Assembly: GCF_905475465.1 (NCBI RefSeq)
Contig: NC_062244.1
Coordinates: 8,258,501-8,322,500, forward strand
Direction: 5' to 3'
Source: Pieris napi
Lineage: Eukaryota > Arthropoda > Insecta > Lepidoptera > Pieridae
DNA length: 64,000 bases
Positions 32,920 through 44,600 of this stretch are shown here, one piece after another. Position 1 is the first letter of the stretch, and every line of letters begins with the position of its first letter. Under the pieces are notes generated by a model that was not told the origin of the DNA, made no database searches, and worked only from the letters and a program-made list of their open reading frames with translations. Made by a program: the position numbers and the translations under genes.

Positions 32920-35100
32920 ACCTTAATAATGTATTTGATACTTTATAAAAGCAGTATTTAGAAAAGCATTCCTTTTTTGACATGGTTTTTATTTGCATAG
33001 CATAATGCAATTAATTATTGTTGAAAATATACACAATTTCTGTCTAAAGACTTCTATTTACCCTGTAAAAGTGTGGGAAAACTAAAGCTACGCATATGTA
33101 TTTTTATATATAATCTGAAAATAATAAGTTGTTATCCATCAAGAAATTACGCCAAAATCGTAACACTTGTATTTTCAACTTCAGATCAATCATGAATTAA
33201 AGTTTAGCGTTCTTTATCGTTTCTCAAAGACAAACATCGTTTGTCTAAAGATTTTGAGGTCTTCATTGAAAGTACGTAAAACGATGGCGATGGTATATAC
33301 ATTTTGCGAGCCTTAATAGGAATAGGTAATCATGACCCAGAGTCAAAATGTATTTACATTTAAGGCAATTTTATAAACTATTAATTTTGTGATACAATGC
33401 AACTCCTTGTCCTCTATTGAGTTTTAATATAAATATAACTGTCTAAAGTTACTAATGTTGACTAATATTATAGATTACTTATGATTTAGATAAATAACCT
33501 TTTTTAGACCGGTTTTGTCAAACAAAAACCAGTCGCAAAGTTGATGTTTATTTGAGCCTATAGAGTTATAGTGAAAATATGATATTTTAATGTTTAAGTT
33601 ATATTATAAAGAGCAAATGTACAGTAGCTATGTTTAACCAAATTGTTTCTGGAACTTTAATCAGACAACAAGAATGTAATTGAAGAACAATTATTGACAT
33701 TATAAGAATAAAGAATAAGAAGTATATTTTAAGGAAATAAGTTTTTACGTTACAATTTGTATCGAATTCTAAGTTTATGTTTTATTAGAGTTACGCCCGT
33801 CTGTAGACAGCTTTATCAATTAAGTAATCAGAAAACAGGCCCTTTTTCTTTTAAGAACTTTTTATTATACACTTGGACTTTATTGTACCTAAAAAAATTA
33901 ACTGAAAACGGGGTTATGTTAAACGGAAACCTTTTTGGTTAGGCCATTTTTTACATTCGCCAGTGTGTTTTTGAGTTTACACCAAATGGTGTTAGCTATC
34001 GTTTTTTAATAGTATTATACTTGTGATTTTATTGTAAAACATATGATATGCGTTTTAATAAATATATTTACGTTATTTGTTTGTTTTAATATAAGATTCT
34101 TTAAAACCTACAGTAATTTTTATGCCGTTACAAGTTTAATGAAATAGTTTTGACTATATTTATAAATGTTCTTTTTTCGTGTAGTTATTACTTAGTATTA
34201 TCATTCTATACAAGAATACTCGTAGTTTAAAACATAATTTGTGATAAAAATACTAATGTTCTCTTAATATAATTTATAAGGAATCCACAGTACTTAGAAA
34301 AGTCGATATAGACAAGCAAAAAAGTCGTCGTAAATAACAATATAGTTAATATGGTTATAACGCTAAACGACTTCGCTAAGTTATATACTAAAAGCACAAA
34401 TGACACAATATAACATTCATTAAATTTACATTTAAAAAAGCAAAATATCTTTCGTTGATCTAAGTAGCCTATGAACTAATTAATAACAAGTATTACATAC
34501 TTTTTGTACAAAATACAACGCTTTCATTAACATTTATAATATCCAAGATTCCTTTAGAAATCAGTCTTATTCATCTCAATACTTATGTTATAGAACGTGT
34601 GATTGCCTAAGCAACGACCGGACGTCGTTACTCGTTAGGTGTATTTGATTAGGTGATTTAAAGATGGCATCTCAAGGCCAAAACCAAATGTTGATTCAGT
34701 TTATATTTTTATTATAATTATTTTCAACACTGTAAGACAGTCATGGAACAATTTGTAGGGCTGTGCCAATTTTTGTTAGAGATAACGTATTTTTGGCGAT
34801 TAGAATGATATACGTAGAAGTAAGGATATGGTCGAAATACCTTAGCCTGCCCTGTGCACAAATTAATACTAATTTCCCACGAACCACGCAATAAAGGATA
34901 CAAACGTATGAAATGACACTAGCTTTAAATACGTCTGATGGATTACGATTTTCACTGAACACTTAAAAGAATTTACATCTCAAATTCTTCTTCAGACGGC
35001 TGATATATGATGAGGCACTGACACAGTACCTACTGTTTTTTATGTTATTCTAATAACTGTAGTGTTTACACTTTACACTATTGTGATAGTTGAACTGGTT
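32920..35100. other. Intergenic region between nischarin and regucalcin 1
   Basis: AT-rich, with no exon, transposon end or RNA gene that I recognise. Short open frames here (33757-33942, 34741-34962) lack codon-use or motif support. Confidence 0.4.
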
Positions 35101-35109
35101 AAAGAAATG

Positions 35110-35338
35110 CAAAATGAAAAAAAACCTTCAATAGATTTAAAAGAAAGAAATTTCAATGAATGTAAATGAAAAATCAATGTAGGTACATAAAAGAAAATTC
35201 AATAGACTTTAAATAAAATTCAGTGGAATAAAAAGAAAATTTAATGTATGTAAAAGAAAGAAATTTCAATGAATGTAAAAAAATCAATCAAAAGAATTTC
35301 AATGTATGTTAAAGGTAATTCAATGAAATTAAAAAAAA
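35110..35338. repeat. Degenerate A-rich minisatellite
   Basis: About ten head-to-tail units of roughly 18-25 bases resemble AAAATTCAATGAATGTAAAAG. Units vary in length and sequence; the best-preserved pair (AAGAAATTTCAATGAATGTA) recurs at about 35146 and 35264. Confidence 0.7.
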
Positions 35339-36265
35339 AACCGGTCCTAACTTCTATACAGTTTGCGCTCGGCTGAAGTATTAATATTAATGATTTAAGC
35401 TTCAGGTGGTTTTCGGTAAAGGTCATAAGACGCCATAAGAAATACGGTGTTCATTTAAAAAGTAAATTTGACTACTTTTAACTTTACTGAGCAACGACGA
35501 AACCTCGCTAACGTGATTTCGTGGATACACCAATTCTCAATTAATACTTAAAATATTTAAATAACATACATACATTTTTTCAATTTATTTATTTTAAAGT
35601 ATAATGTAAAAAAATCATCTAATGTTACCTACATACATTAGAAAACCACTATGGTTTGTAAAGTCTACCCTACCTAACGCATGTGTTTTTATGGAAATGG
35701 TTTGCTCCAAAGGGAAGTATCGTAGGTTGTGACAGGAACTTAAGAACTTGGAGAATTTATATCTCTATAATCCCTACACACTTAAATGCACCGGGTGGGA
35801 ATACAACTATCTAGACGTTGCTTATTTTCGCGTGGCAAAATGAAGGACCTAAAGAAAGTCCGTTAAAGGGAAAAACTCATGCTAAGACTCTAAAGTCGGC
35901 TTAATTCAATGACCACGGCTTTCCTTTCGGCGCGGCCACAGCTGGTGCCTGAAGAAATGGTACCTAATATAATTTAGTGTCTAGAATTATAAGAAAATTA
36001 TTCAATAAGACGACAAAAGGAATGGCATATCTTGCTAACAGTTTGACTACGAGAGCTATGCACTACAACGGAATCACCTGCCGCAGCCGACACTGGTAAA
36101 GAAGCTAAAGAAGCGCCATCCAGCTACGCAACGTCTGTAGTCTGAAACTTTCAGTAGCGGTACAGAAAGTATGCAATTTTGATATAATTCTCTCATTCAA
36201 AAACAGAACATTTAAGTCGAAATCATAATAAATAAAAAAAACAAGAATAACAAAATTGTTTTAAT
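35339..36265. other. 3' flank of regucalcin 1, no gene seen
   Basis: This stretch is somewhat richer in G+C than its surroundings but has no long frame. No transposon ends were recognised. It should include the 3' UTR of the minus-strand regucalcin gene; no clear AATAAA was found close to its stop. Confidence 0.35.
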
Positions 36266-39200
36266 TTAATAACTATCCGCATTGTCGTATCTAAATGTAT
36301 GCGCGGGAACTCCTCGGCTGCCAGTATTCTTTATTGTAAAGATGGCGCCTGCAAACGGTTCGATGACGTCTTTTTCTCGTCCCGTGGTGACATAAAGTTC
36401 GTCTAAATCGGGGCCTCCCCAGCAAAGAGAGGTTGTTCGTACACCCGGCAGCTTGTATCCATAAATAACTTGTCTTGCCTCAGGGTCTATGTGCAGTATC
36501 TGGGTGAAAAATAAGTGATGAAATCGGCGCGTTTAGAAACTAAAGTGCGAAGAAAACTAGGTTTTATGTAGATCAAGATAGATTCTAAATGTACGTAACT
36601 TAAAACTAGTAAATATTTAAACAATATAAGTACTTAATATAAATTAAATATATTATGTAATTTAAGTGCATCATAATCAAATCTAAAACTTTTTGCGGCG
36701 CTCAACACAAAGTTCAGACTAGATTACGAGGTATTTGTGTAAATTAATCTATATAAATCCGATTTCAAAATACAATTGTGAAAATACTTACAGTTCCTCC
36801 AAACATAAGAGCCACCCACAAGTGTCCATTACTGTCAATTGTCAAGCCATCCGGTATTGCATCATCGTATCCATAGGTTGTTATGTCCAAAATTGTTCGT
36901 CTGCCACCTGTTATGCGCAATAATATTAAGACTAGACAAGGTACAAGATCAGTCGAAATTGATTTTGTTAGGCCTTATAATATGAACACTTGACCATCGT
37001 TATTGACTATAGTTTTATATAGCGACAGCAAGTCACGGCAGCGGATTTTTTTTGCATCAGCACCCCGTGCGGTAGGTCTAATACCAATTTACCTATTATA
37101 CCACAGAACGGACAACCTCATATTAAATTATTACTCGCCTTGTTTATTGTTTACCGACAAACCTGAAAATCACACCCTAAGGGGTACCCTTAAAGGGTGA
37201 CCAACCTCGGATGTGATTACTTGGCTCTATAAATTTCAAATGATAAGATTTTATGTTTGTAATAATTATTAAGTAACATAACATTTAAAAGGACGGTACT
37301 GATACGTCATTTGTACAATGAAAACGTACACAGTACACCTTACCTTTACAATTAATTAAAACAGATGATTTTGCTAGTAATATTAAATCTGAAAGTACTT
37401 ACTAATTTCCCCTCTCTGCGCGTCATAATCAAACGCCTCAATCTTTTGAGTAGCCGAATCGACATAGTACATAATAGTATTATTAAGTGAAAATGCCAAT
37501 CCGTTAGATATAGAAACCGGGCGAAGGACAACGCGTGGTTGGACGTAACCCTCTTGATCCGGTTCAAAACTATACAGAGTTGCCTTGTCGGGTTGTACGT
37601 CATCACCTACTTGTGGGCCTTTTGTACCTGATGAGGGAAAAATATAACGTATAAACACATTACACACTTATTGATCGAACTCTGGCGTTTGCTCGAAAAT
37701 CGTACGTTTAAGGAAAACATCGACAGAAAACCAACAGAAATATCAGAGATTCAAAACAAAGGCTCATTAGTTTGGTATTATTACATTGCTTGTGCAAAGA
37801 AAGTAAATTAAATAAAAATGTGTTTTTCTTCATCTTAGTTTTTGATGCCCAATTACCAAAAAATAAAGAATTTTTTAATTTTATTCGCTTGTTTGCTCTG
37901 TCGTTCACTTTCCTAATCACTGAATACCTTTTATTTCGAGGGTAACAATCGTGAATAGGAAAGTAATTTCTGTATAAAAAAAATATTAGGCTCAATTAAT
38001 TTGCTTCGATTTAGTGCACGAAAATGAGAATCAAAGATTATGCTTTATCTAAACCTGAGAACCACAGTTCAATTGGTTTCTTACCACCCCAAAATCGACC
38101 TTCGCCATCCGGCTTTCCTTCATTTATGACATTATCAGGTAGGCCTTGGTCCACCGTAGTTAGAAGCCTCAATGCTGCATCACCTGATACATTCCAATCG
38201 AGCAAGTATAACGCGGAACGAACCGCTACTAATAACCTTCGAGAACCCGCTACTAATGATACTATATTCACTTGACCGTAATCTAAAAAAATATTAATAC
38301 TGTTTTTATAATAAGTTAAAGAGGAACTTTTCCAAGAGTAAAGCTATCATGGAAGGAACTAGACAACAACAACTACCTGTAGATTTAATACCACGATTTC
38401 TATCTTGGGTACAAAATTTTACTGGGATGTGAGTCAAGCTGACGTCGAGAGACGTGTTTCGCAGTTAAGGGCAGCTTTTGGAGCGAATGCAGAAATACTT
38501 CAATCAGTGTATCATGCCTGTCTTCACTTATGGAGCCGAAACTATAACGTTCACACAACGCACGGAAAGTCGCGCAGCGGGCACTGGAGCGGACCAAAAT
38601 GGACCAATTTTCGCGTTTGACCATTTCAAGCAAAAGTAAAACTTAATTTTTTTTATTTTCTAATTACTGTGTAAATTTTCGTAATTAACCCTAATTCTAA
38701 TTATATGTGTTACTAGGTAACATATTAAGCCATGCCATTTTATGATTAAGATATACTTACCAATATGTTTAGTGTACAATTTCTTTGTGGAATAATCATA
38801 GCGGTGCACGTTTTGATTGTGCACGTCTACAAAGAATAGTGATTGCGTATCAACATCCCAAACTGGACTCTCGGCGTGCGCGAATATTGCCGGCTTGTCA
38901 TTGACATATATCTGATGAATTTAATTATCTTTAAAAATATTTTCTTTATCGAAAACTGAATAAACAAATGTAACAAACAAACAAAAACAAATGTACTAGC
39001 TAGTCAAAAAAGTCCGAAACCAATTTGTGCCTTATAAACAGAACGTAAAATATTTCAAATTTAAAATATGATTGAAATTAAGAAGGAATTGCCTTGCTTA
39101 GATATATATACAATATTAACATTTTAAGTGACCATAACTTGTATAAGAACATGCTAATGGTCTATTGATAAAATCTGCTTAAAAGATAGTAAAACAAGTT

Positions 39201-39313
39201 ATACTTACTGGGGCCATTTTATAGAATGATTTATTATGCTTTTTCGCCTGTGATGTCATTATGAGGGTCGATAGTATAAATGTTCGAACAAAATTTGTTA
39301 AAAAATTCTCCAT
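36266..39313 (-). CDS. regucalcin: Regucalcin/SMP30-like protein 1, altered substrate site
   Basis: Six exons on the minus strand (39313-39209, 38911-38761, 38282-38085, 37627-37403, 36907-36792, 36499-36266) give 342 residues. The SMP30/gluconolactonase beta-propeller is complete. Metal ligands are E49 (HAESPVWD), N193 (SISNGLAF) and D246 (IPDGLTID). The substrate-side asparagine N139 is kept, but its usual RFNDGK context reads VINEGK, so the arginine is lost. The N-terminus MENFLTNFVRTFILSTLIMT is hydrophobic and may be a signal peptide or anchor. The family hydrolyses sugar lactones and binds Ca/Zn. A paralogue with the usual arginine is at 58698-61586. A decayed LINE lies in intron 2. Confidence 0.92.
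38385..38645 (+). pseudogene. RTE-like LINE fragment in regucalcin 1 intron 2
   Basis: One frame reads NQCIMPVFTYGAET, the conserved block after the RT core in RTE-type and related LINEs (NQCVLPVMTYGAET in relatives). It is preceded by frame-broken RT-like sequence and has stops. The orientation is opposite to the host gene. Confidence 0.65.
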
Positions 39314-41629
39314 TATAAATATAGGAATAAACAATTCACTCAAGAACCGATCCTGTTGATTAAAAACCGATTTCTAGTAACAATGAATGCTGCGAAATTT
39401 TTGTTTTGAAACAATGAGGAAAACGTATGAATGGATGACAAAAAAGAAAGTTTCTTACTATCGTAGTTTTTTATTTCATACTTTAGTCACATTTACAGTT
39501 TTTAACCACTTCCTTTCAAAATATCGAATTTTCTATATAAACTAAGTGAAAAAAAAAATCTACCATATTACATATTATATGAAATACAATATAATTATTT
39601 GACAGATCTTAAAGAGTAAAGTATATGTAAAAAGATGTATACAATTCACCTTACCATAAGAAAATTACTTACTAGTTAAATTTAAAACAACTTAGGTGAT
39701 CTGAAATATAAAAGCACGTAAATGATCAAACTAAGTTATAAGTTACTATAAATTACGAAATGTATAAGGGAGCGTTCAAGTATTACGTAACGTATTTTTT
39801 TTCCTTTTGTAAAACGTTACGATGCGGGGCGGGGATTAAATTACGCGTTATTGTTAATATTTTTTTCGACTTACACCACATAATAGTAACTAAATAGTCA
39901 CTAGGTGGTCACGAAACGCTTTTACTATACTTGGGTACAGTTCTGTACTTGGGTACTGAAAAACGTTACGGCGAGTTACATGAGGGGGGGGTCAATAATC
40001 TCCAAAAATTGCGTTACGTAATACTTGAGACTAGTTTTTTTGGGTTATCCCAGATTGTTAATAACCATTATATTAATATTTTGTTTGTTGTTTCATTGTT
40101 AATAACAATAATATTATCAATAACTCACTCATATTATCAATATTTCATGCGCCCAAATGTATTTCCACTAACATTTACGCTTTAAAAGGCTTTTTTATAG
40201 TTACGAAGAAACTTATTTCTAAGTGAATCTAATGTGATTAACTGCATGTGAACTAATCACTTCTGTTGATAAGAAATTAACGATGTTTTAAAGTTTAATC
40301 TTGTAATTATGTGAATCATGATTTATTCGTTTAAATACGTGTTTACAGCTCTATATTTTCAATAAACTACTGTTTTCATAAGAAAAATTTGCTACTTTAA
40401 AAACTAATAATCAAATGTAAAGAATTATATGTATGAATCTATCCAGTGTTTATAAATTTATTATAAAAATTAAATTTTAGCTTTACCGTTAGCTCGAATA
40501 AGCACAATTGGATAGTTAAACTAACTGAAAATTATTACATTGAACAGTGCTCCGTGGACGTAATTAGAACTAAACTAAAGTTACCCATATGTTTGCATTT
40601 GAATAGTATTTATTAACTATACCAAATGGAAAACGCTGTTTTGCCAAGAGTTAAGAGGGTTTCGGGGATTCATCTGGATTATTACCTTATGTTTAGGAAA
40701 ATAGACTACTCAATACAAAAAATTATAATTAAAAAAAAAGTTCCTGAGTTTATTGTGTTCAACCAATCAAATTTTTCAGAATTATTTTAAGTATAGATTG
40801 TATTTAATATGGTTATATTAGGATTTTTTTGAAGGTGCAATTGAATATTTCAACAATATCGAAAGGTTGTCATAACAACTGAAAATATGACAGAAAAGAC
40901 GTGACAAAAAAAATCCTGAGAATAAATACTTAATGCGATAGTACAAACACGTGTCGTTAACAATACAACAATATGTTGTGTCATGTAATGTTTGTTTAAG
41001 GGTAAAAATAAATACACATAAACTATAGAAAATGAGTGGCCTCATCTTTAATATAGATAAAAACACAGAGTAAATTTAGTTACCATGTTGCCATGGTTAC
41101 GAGGTTTTTCAATAACCATGGTAACAAATCACGTATCCGCGTTATAACAAAACCGATATGATAACCGATGTTAGACGCAAAGTAGTAGATTTGTACATCT
41201 ATTTAGAACTTGTATAGTATTAATTTAGGCGTATTATATGCAACTATCTTGTGTAAGAAAAATGTGTTTCTTTGTTGTAGTATAAACACCGCAATGTAAC
41301 TGTATTGTGATATAAATATAGATTTTTCGACTGAAATGAAATATAACCATAAAAATTACGCTACAATCATCTTTCAATATGAAGGTTTATTAAAGACAAC
41401 TCGATTAAAACGTGTTTAATGATCACAATAACCAAATATGGTGACGACTAAATATTTGTTCATTTCTTGAAATTTTAAATGGGTGAGTGGAATGGTTGAT
41501 ACTCCATTTCTTCTTTTCTCACAATATCAAGCTATCAATTAAAGCGTAAGTGCTACACTTATTTATATTCTAAATAAAAATAGACATAATTGCTAGGCGT
41601 ATAAGAACTAGGAGTAAAGTTTATATAAC
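39314..41629. other. Spacer between moira 3' end and regucalcin 1 start
   Basis: It holds the MITE copy at 39768-40030 and a 13-bp imperfect hairpin, GTTGCCATGGTTA (41087-41099) with 41113-41125. On the minus strand an AATAAA (complement of 41386-41391) could end moira transcripts about 240 bases past its stop. It must contain the regucalcin 1 promoter. Nothing else was recognised. Confidence 0.45.
39768..40030. mobile_element. TTA/TAA-flanked MITE family C, copy 1
   Basis: The left TIR GGGAGCGTTCAAGTATTACG follows TAA (39765-39767). The internal ACGTTACGATGCGGGGCGGG block and a G-run before TCAATAATCTCC match copies at 50598, 51333 and 54820. The right TIR has lost its outer bases. Confidence 0.8.
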
Positions 41630-44600
41630 TTAAGGGTGATGATGAGGAGCTGGTTGATGGGGCGGCTCGTGTCCCGTTTCAGTTGGGGGCGGTCCTACTG
41701 TAACTCCTGGAACCCCGGGAACGCCCGGTACTACTCCTGGGACGGGAACGCCTACTGGTGCCCCGCCGGTTTCCGCTTGTAACCTGTTAAAAATATTTAG
41801 TACATCAAGACAAAACTTAAATAAACGTTAATATAAAGACTAAACGATACGATAAAAAAAAATGTTTATTTTGGAACTTAAGATACATGTATCACTTATT
41901 CCACGTCATTAAATTTGAATCGGTAGGCATCCCTTCTCATCGGCAAAGAAGACAGAGAGTGTAGGCCGAAAGAAAAAGCCGGCGTAAAAAACTCTCGGTA
42001 CTCTTTTAAAATAGCAAATCATCTAACAACACTTATTTTAAAACAAATATCGCAAATTAATTAGAAGTAGCCTGTCTAACACTAGTCCCAGGCCCTTTTA
42101 TCAACTAGATAATCGATGACTTTATAGTAAGCTGTGTAAGCTTTTCTTTAATACATTTCTTAAATTTATTAAAAGGCAGAGATAAAACAGCCTCTGGGAT
42201 TTAACTAAAGAAGAGTTTCCCTTTTCCCAAAAAAATAATTACTAACTTTCGATAGTCTAGTACGGGGAAATTGCAGCCTGCGTTTGTTCTGAATATTAAC
42301 ATTGTGCGTATGTTCTATTCTAATAAACTTATCACTAATTTTATATACATAACATTTTCATAAATATATTGCGAGGGAAAGGTATGTATATTAATTTCCT
42401 TGAATTTATCTTTCAGGATGAAAATAGTTTCGACATGACCCGACTGATGATTTTTTAGATTGTTAATTATCTGTCATGTGTCAAAACTGACGTTTTATTT
42501 AATTGTAATATTGAGAGTTTGTTAGTCTGTGGAGTTTGGCTTAAATTGTCACTTGAATTTTTACAAGGAGCATTTTTTGTCAGAACATTTTCCGATTTTA
42601 ATTAGGAATTACATTAAAATAATTGTTTTAAAGAACTTACATTGCAATTATTGGTAATTATTAAATTTCGCAGAATTGTCTAAAAGAAATTTTGCTATAA
42701 TTATTTTATTACATATATTTGCTCACTGTTGCTAAATACGTCTTATTTAAGTATTTGTTAGTATAGTTATTAATGCTGTGCTTGATTCTTAAAGGGTGTG
42801 CAATTAATTAAAATTTAGATTCATTGTAATGCCTATTTAATCAAATGTTACGAGATTATATAAATTTACCTTTGAATGGCGTGGTTTCTAGCCCGGAACT
42901 CGGCCGCCTTTAACTGTTCCAAATGGAACTGCTGCCTCTCCTGGATCAGCTGCTGTCGTTGATATTCTAGACCTAGAAGATTTAAAAAAAGTAATAAACG
43001 AAACTTGTTTAGAATGCAAATATAATACTGTTAATTATACCATACTAGTAACTTCGAGAAATTTATATTCACAATAAATATTACTTTACAATTTTTTTAT
43101 AGGACGATGCAACCTGATGTTTAGTGATTCCACACATCTCACAATGCCAGCAGGCGAGTGCGTCGCCGGCCTTTTATCTTTATTAGTTTATTTTGAGCTG
43201 ACATTAAAACCTTTTTAACTTCCGATATACTTTTACAATTAACCGAACAAGAGAATATAAAGCGCATTAAACTTTGGGAACGGGAATTTATGTTACAATA
43301 ATAATAAATAAATATCTATTTATTGAAGTTATACTTCTTTAGGCGCGTTATGAAAAATTGATGAGAGTGAAATTTTACGATGCGCGCGCACCGTGACACA
43401 AAATTAACAGAATGAAGTTGCCCACGGAAGATGCTACGGCATTAGACATAATTTAAAAACAACATTCGAATAATAATAGAATTTATGTTACACTTAATGT
43501 AAGAGAATAATAATAAATATTTATTTATATAATTTTTCAAATGTAAACTGAACTTTATTGACTATAATGACTCCTTTTCCAATCTTTGATTATTTAATTG
43601 TAATTCATTATTTGCATGCATTCAAAAACTATTTTTAATAATGCCAAAGAAGTGTAACGTTCTTACGCACGTAAATAAGTACACGCACCCCTTTTTTTTA
43701 TCAAAGCATACCTTCTCTTTCCCGCTCCATAGTCGCCTCCAGCTCTTCGAAGTGTCGCAACTTTATCTCCAACTTCTTCATCTGCGTCTCCACCAGAAGA
43801 GCCACAAGTGACTTGATCTTCCGCTCTTCGACGCCCGCGAGATGTTTCGCCTTAACCGCCGCAGCCGCAAGTGCTGCAGCCGCAGCGGATTGCAATTTCG
43901 CGTCTACCGCTGCTGGTGGGTCTGTATATAGTGAATAAAGTACTTGTACGAGAAGTGCAACAAAATGCTAGTACAATTTATTAATTGTAATACGTTAAAT
44001 TGTAAGCAGTACGTTGAGTTTACAATCTTTCGACAGTTCACAATCTCGCCAGATAGATTACAATCTAACGGTGTTTACAATTTTACGGTGACATATACAC
44101 TAATAAGTAAGGGTAATTACCCTGCGCAGGCGGTGTCTCTTCTTCCTTGATCTCCTTTTCTTCTGCCGGTGGCGCTGCCTCTGCTTCTTCCTTAACCTTT
44201 CCTTCTCCACTTGCCTCTCCTTCCACTTCCATTGGCTCAGCTTTTATTTCGCTACCTTCCTTCTTTTCTGTGTAACAAGTATTTAACAACGGTGTCAAAC
44301 ACAACTGAACACCTTCTCCGTTCGAGCAAATGTTAAATGCGCACATAGAAAGAAAGTCCATTGGCGCACAGCCGGGGATCGAACCTACGTACTCAGGGAT
44401 GAGAGTCGCCAATGAAGCAACTAGGACAACACTGCTCAAATGTTATTCTTAAATGTAAATTTATGATCATCACTATAATATACTTTAAACTATGTATTAA
44501 TATAGAAGAACAAAATATTGTACTTTAACAAACCATAGACAACATGTTTAAACAAAAGCAATTAATTTGTATTAAAGATTATAATTACCAGGTGGATTTT

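Noticed and set aside
38405..38620. 71-codon plus-strand frame as a separate gene
   Set aside because: Another frame of the same DNA shows the RTE-type NQCIMPVFTYGAET block, so it is a decayed LINE.
41087..41125. GTTGCCATGGTTAC near the moira 3' end as an RFX X-box
   Set aside because: The right half does not fit the X-box consensus, and no promoter of a ciliary gene is nearby. It is better described as a hairpin.
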